A DNA stretch of 64,000 nt from Lysobacter sp. Root916 (lineage in GTDB: Bacteria > Pseudomonadota > Gammaproteobacteria > Xanthomonadales > Xanthomonadaceae). Within the stretch, counting starts at the first letter, position 1. Each line of letters begins with the position of its first letter. Where the stretch lies: positions 58,385-122,384 of the forward strand of contig NZ_LMJF01000011.1 of NCBI RefSeq assembly GCF_001429785.1, read 5' to 3'. The translations under genes were made by a program, and so were the position numbers. Under the pieces are notes generated by a model. The model searched no databases and was not told the DNA's origin. It saw only the letters and a list, made by a program, of their open reading frames with translations. This document shows, piece after piece, positions 61,786 through 64,000 of the stretch.

Positions 61786-62904
61786 ATGCGCATTGGTGTC
61801 CCGAAGGAAATCAAGAACCACGAGTACCGCGTAGGTCTCGTGCCCTCGTCCGTACAAGAGCTGGTGCACCACGGCCATCAGGTGATGGTGCAGGCGGGCG
61901 CCGGTCTGGGCGCCGGTCTGTCCGATGCCGACTACGTCGCCGCCGGCGCCGTGATCGTGGACGGCGCCGACCAGATCTTCGCCGAGGCCGAAATGATCGT
62001 GAAGGTGAAGGAGCCGCTGGCCGAGGAGCGCGCCAAGCTGCGCCCGGGCCAGATCCTCTTCACCTATCTGCACCTGGCGCCCGATGCGGCGCAGACCAAG
62101 GACTTGATCGCCTCGGGCGCGATCTGCATCGCGTACGAAACCGTGACCGCCGCGAATGGCTCGCTGCCGCTGCTGACCCCGATGTCGGAAGTCGCCGGTC
62201 GCCTGGCGCCGCAGGTCGGCGCGCACGCGCTGGAGAAGGCGCAGGGCGGTCGTGGCGTGCTGTTGGGCGGCGTGCCCGGCGTGCCGGCGGCCGAGGTCGT
62301 GATCCTCGGCGGCGGCGTGTCCGGCACCCACGCGGCAACCATCGCCGTGGGTATGGGCGCTCAGGTCACCGTGGTGGATCGTTCCGCTGATGCGCTCAAG
62401 CGTCTGGCCACCCAGTTCGGCACCTCGATCTCGACCGTGTTCTCGACCCGCTCGGCCATCGAAGAGTTGGTGCGCCGCGCCGACCTGCTGATCGGTACCG
62501 TGCTGGTGCCGGGCGCCGCCGCGCCCAAGCTGGTCACGCACGACATGGTCCGCACCATGAAGCCGGGTTCGGTCATCGTCGACGTCGCCATCGATCAGGG
62601 CGGTTGCGTCGAGACCTCGCACGCCACCACCCATGCCGCGCCCACCTACGTGGTCGACGGCGTCGTCCACTACTGCGTGGCCAACATGCCCGGCGCGGTC
62701 GCGCGCACCTCGACCTTCGCGCTCAACAGCGTGACCCTGCCGTTCACCCTGGCGTTGGCCAACCACGGCTGGAAGGAAGCGCTGGCGCGCGACGTCCACC
62801 TGCGCAACGGCCTCAACGTCTCCGAAGGCCACGTGACCTGCGAGCCGGTCGCCGAGGCGCACGGCCTGCCTTACGTGAGCGCGGAAACCGCGATCGGTCT
62901 GTAA
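61786..62904 (+). CDS. ald: Alanine dehydrogenase
   Basis: 372 residues, family length. N-terminal [18 protein letters not shown], substrate lysine in VKVKEPL, the NAD Rossmann motif [19 protein letters not shown] and [14 protein letters not shown] are canonical. It converts L-alanine and NAD+ to pyruvate, ammonia and NADH. ATG 61786 (MRIGVPKE) is the standard start; an in-frame extension to 61708 crosses the Lrp sites. Probably controlled by the divergent Lrp-type gene. Confidence 0.96.
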   Translation: MRIGVPKEIKNHEYRVGLVPSSVQELVHHGHQVMVQAGAGLGAGLSDADYVAAGAVIVDGADQIFAEAEMIVKVKEPLAEERAKLRPGQILFTYLHLAPDAAQTKDLIASGAICIAYETVTAANGSLPLLTPMSEVAGRLAPQVGAHALEKAQGGRGVLLGGVPGVPAAEVVILGGGVSGTHAATIAVGMGAQVTVVDRSADALKRLATQFGTSISTVFSTRSAIEELVRRADLLIGTVLVPGAAAPKLVTHDMVRTMKPGSVIVDVAIDQGGCVETSHATTHAAPTYVVDGVVHYCVANMPGAVARTSTFALNSVTLPFTLALANHGWKEALARDVHLRNGLNVSEGHVTCEPVAEAHGLPYVSAETAIGL

Positions 62905-63416
62905 GCGGCGGACGTCGCATGTGCGAAAGGGGCGGTGGTGTTACGCCGCCCCGTCTCGCGAAGGGCGCTTAGTCCTTCGCTGCCAGGGGCGAGCCCTGGC
63001 GGGACGGCATCGCGGCGCACTCCAGCCGCGGTGCGCTCCGGTGGCCTGAGACGGTCCCCGGCCGTTCTCGATCTCTGCTCCTACGCCTTTCCTGCGTTCC
63101 CTGCCGACGCGCCGACGCCTTGCGCGTAAGCGGCGCGCCTGCGTTCGGCTGCATGCGCGGCGCCGGCTTCCGGTCATGCAACCGCGCGCCGGCGACAGCG
63201 ATGCACTTCGATATTGCATTCCCGAGCGCTGCCCAATGGGTAGGGAGGCTGCGCGGTGCCCGCGTTCTTCTTATTGCGGCGGCTCGCGAGCCCAGGAGGG
63301 CGAGCGATGCCGCGACGCATAGGGGAGAGGTGCCGGTCGATCGCGACGTTGCGCAAGCGGCGGGCCCTGCTTCGTCCCCGACATGGCAATCAAGGAATTC
63401 ACACAGGAGGTGACTC
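62905..63416. other. Gene-free stretch after ald
   Basis: A hairpin GGGGCGG/CCGCCCC at 62929-62952 without a T tract may end ald transcription. The remainder shows no ORF with coding character, no recognised repeat family and no clear promoter. The last 20 bp hold the strong ribosome site of the next gene. Confidence 0.6.
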
Positions 63417-63929
63417 ATGATCGTGCGTACGGCAATGGCAGCGGTACTGGTGGCGGGTTTGGTCGGCGCGGTGCCGGCGGCGAAAGCGGCGCCCTTGGCC
63501 CCGTCCTTCGAGGAGAACTGCCCCATCGGCACCGAATGCGGCGGCGATGGCGAAGGCGGCGGCAGCAGCGGCGGTGGCGGAGCGGGTCCGACCTACGTGC
63601 TGCAGGGCGTGATCCAGAACGAGGGCTACGAGAGCGGCCCGGCGGGCGGCAAGCGGGTCAAGATTCGCGGCTACTCGCGCTTCGCCGACGTCAACAACAA
63701 CCGCGTCGATGCGGACTTCATCAGCGTGCGTTGCAACGCCTACGATGCCCTGGGCGGTTACACGACCGAGTACGACGAAGAGAGCGATGGCGCTCTGGTC
63801 GACGTGCATTTCCCGTCGAACTGGATCTACGGCGCCTACCGTAAGATCACCGTGGTCTGCGTCCACAACGCCACCAACGGCGTGAACACCTACAACGCGA
63901 CCAGCACGGCGGAGTTCACCATTCCGTAA
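63417..63929 (+). CDS. Unknown secreted protein with Gly/Ser linker
   Basis: 170 residues. AGGAGGT stands 6 bases ahead of ATG 63417, an ideal ribosome site. A signal peptide (cleavage near PAAKA) is followed by a short segment with two cysteines (NCPIGTEC), a glycine/serine linker (about 41-57) and a ~110-residue beta-rich domain with two further cysteines and many Tyr/Asn residues (SRFADVNNNRVDADFISVRC, NATNGVNTYNATSTAEF). I recognise no family. Probably exported; function unknown. Confidence 0.72.
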   Translation: MIVRTAMAAVLVAGLVGAVPAAKAAPLAPSFEENCPIGTECGGDGEGGGSSGGGGAGPTYVLQGVIQNEGYESGPAGGKRVKIRGYSRFADVNNNRVDADFISVRCNAYDALGGYTTEYDEESDGALVDVHFPSNWIYGAYRKITVVCVHNATNGVNTYNATSTAEFTIP

Positions 63930-63954
63930 GGGGCGGGCTTCCGATCCGCAATGC

Positions 63955-63991
63955 GGCCGCGGCGCCCGGAGCGTATCCGGGCGTCGCGGCC
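63955..63991 (+). terminator. Hairpin after the secreted-protein gene
   Basis: GGCCGCGGCGCCCGGA and TCCGGGCGTCGCGGCC pair over 16 bp with one G-T wobble around GCGTA, 26 bp past the stop. No T tract is seen, so termination strength is uncertain. Confidence 0.55.
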
Positions 63992-64000
63992 AACCGCGGG

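Overview
The window is GC-rich DNA from a gammaproteobacterium of the Xanthomonadaceae, most likely Lysobacter or a close relative. The evidence is the block LysM-dprA-smg-topA-tsaC divergent from def-fmt-rsmB, the rpoD sequence, many short family-type interspersed repeats, a chitin-active LPMO and two enzymes for alpha-mannans. The last three fit a bacterium that attacks fungal walls. The genus call is inference; no rRNA is present.

Layout. 1-6100: tandem hairpin repeats, a DUF4286/DUF3667 pair, a MATE exporter, sppA and a small lipoprotein. 6200-10430: a tropinone-reductase-like SDR, more tandem repeats, two DUF4124 paralogues, then a less GC-rich patch with a CPBP membrane protease and an unknown secreted protein. 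10637-23584: information-processing core (tsaC, topA, smg, dprA, a LysM protein, def, fmt, rsmB), with a secreted AA10 LPMO between topA and tsaC and two GYF_2-domain membrane proteins between topA and smg. 23585-24679: a gene-free repeat field. 24680-29644: envelope glycosyltransferases (ArnT-like, two GT2, one CDP-glycerol-transferase-like). 29887-39725: YdbST-like PH-domain proteins, a Sel1-like protein, an LpxL-type acyltransferase, dtd, rpoD and small unknown proteins. 39825-46224: a mannose-utilisation locus (mannose isomerase, fructokinase, FucP-type transporter, divergent GH92 alpha-mannosidase) with a LacI-type operator-like palindrome between the divergent units. 46338: tRNA with CAU anticodon, best read as tRNA-Ile2. 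46414-51900: less GC-rich accessory segment with two unknown small genes each followed by a homologous ~250-290 bp module, an XRE regulator preceded by a perfect 36-bp palindrome, and a two-gene unit of a dCTPase/MazG-like pyrophosphohydrolase plus a DUF2075 nuclease-helicase. 52790-59192: a tightly packed seven-gene minus-strand unit. 59625-63929: a GH76-like protein, an Lrp regulator divergent from alanine dehydrogenase, and a secreted protein.

The strongest candidate for an undescribed system is the seven-gene unit 59192->52790: a 'thermostable hemolysin' (GNAT-like) protein, an AMP-ligase whose A10 lysine position is arginine, a heme-oxygenase-like diiron oxidase with the full E-x2-H / E / H-x3-D-x2-H ligand set, an SDR, a TPR protein, and an OmpR-type response regulator with its histidine kinase. 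The first four overlap by ATGA. Directly upstream lie five NT(T/A)AG direct repeats at 10-11 bp spacing, the geometry of an OmpR-family binding array. I read this as a self-regulated small-molecule (acyl-derived) biosynthesis and sensing operon; product and signal are unknown. Second is the MazG-like/DUF2075 pair, a plausible phage-defence module.
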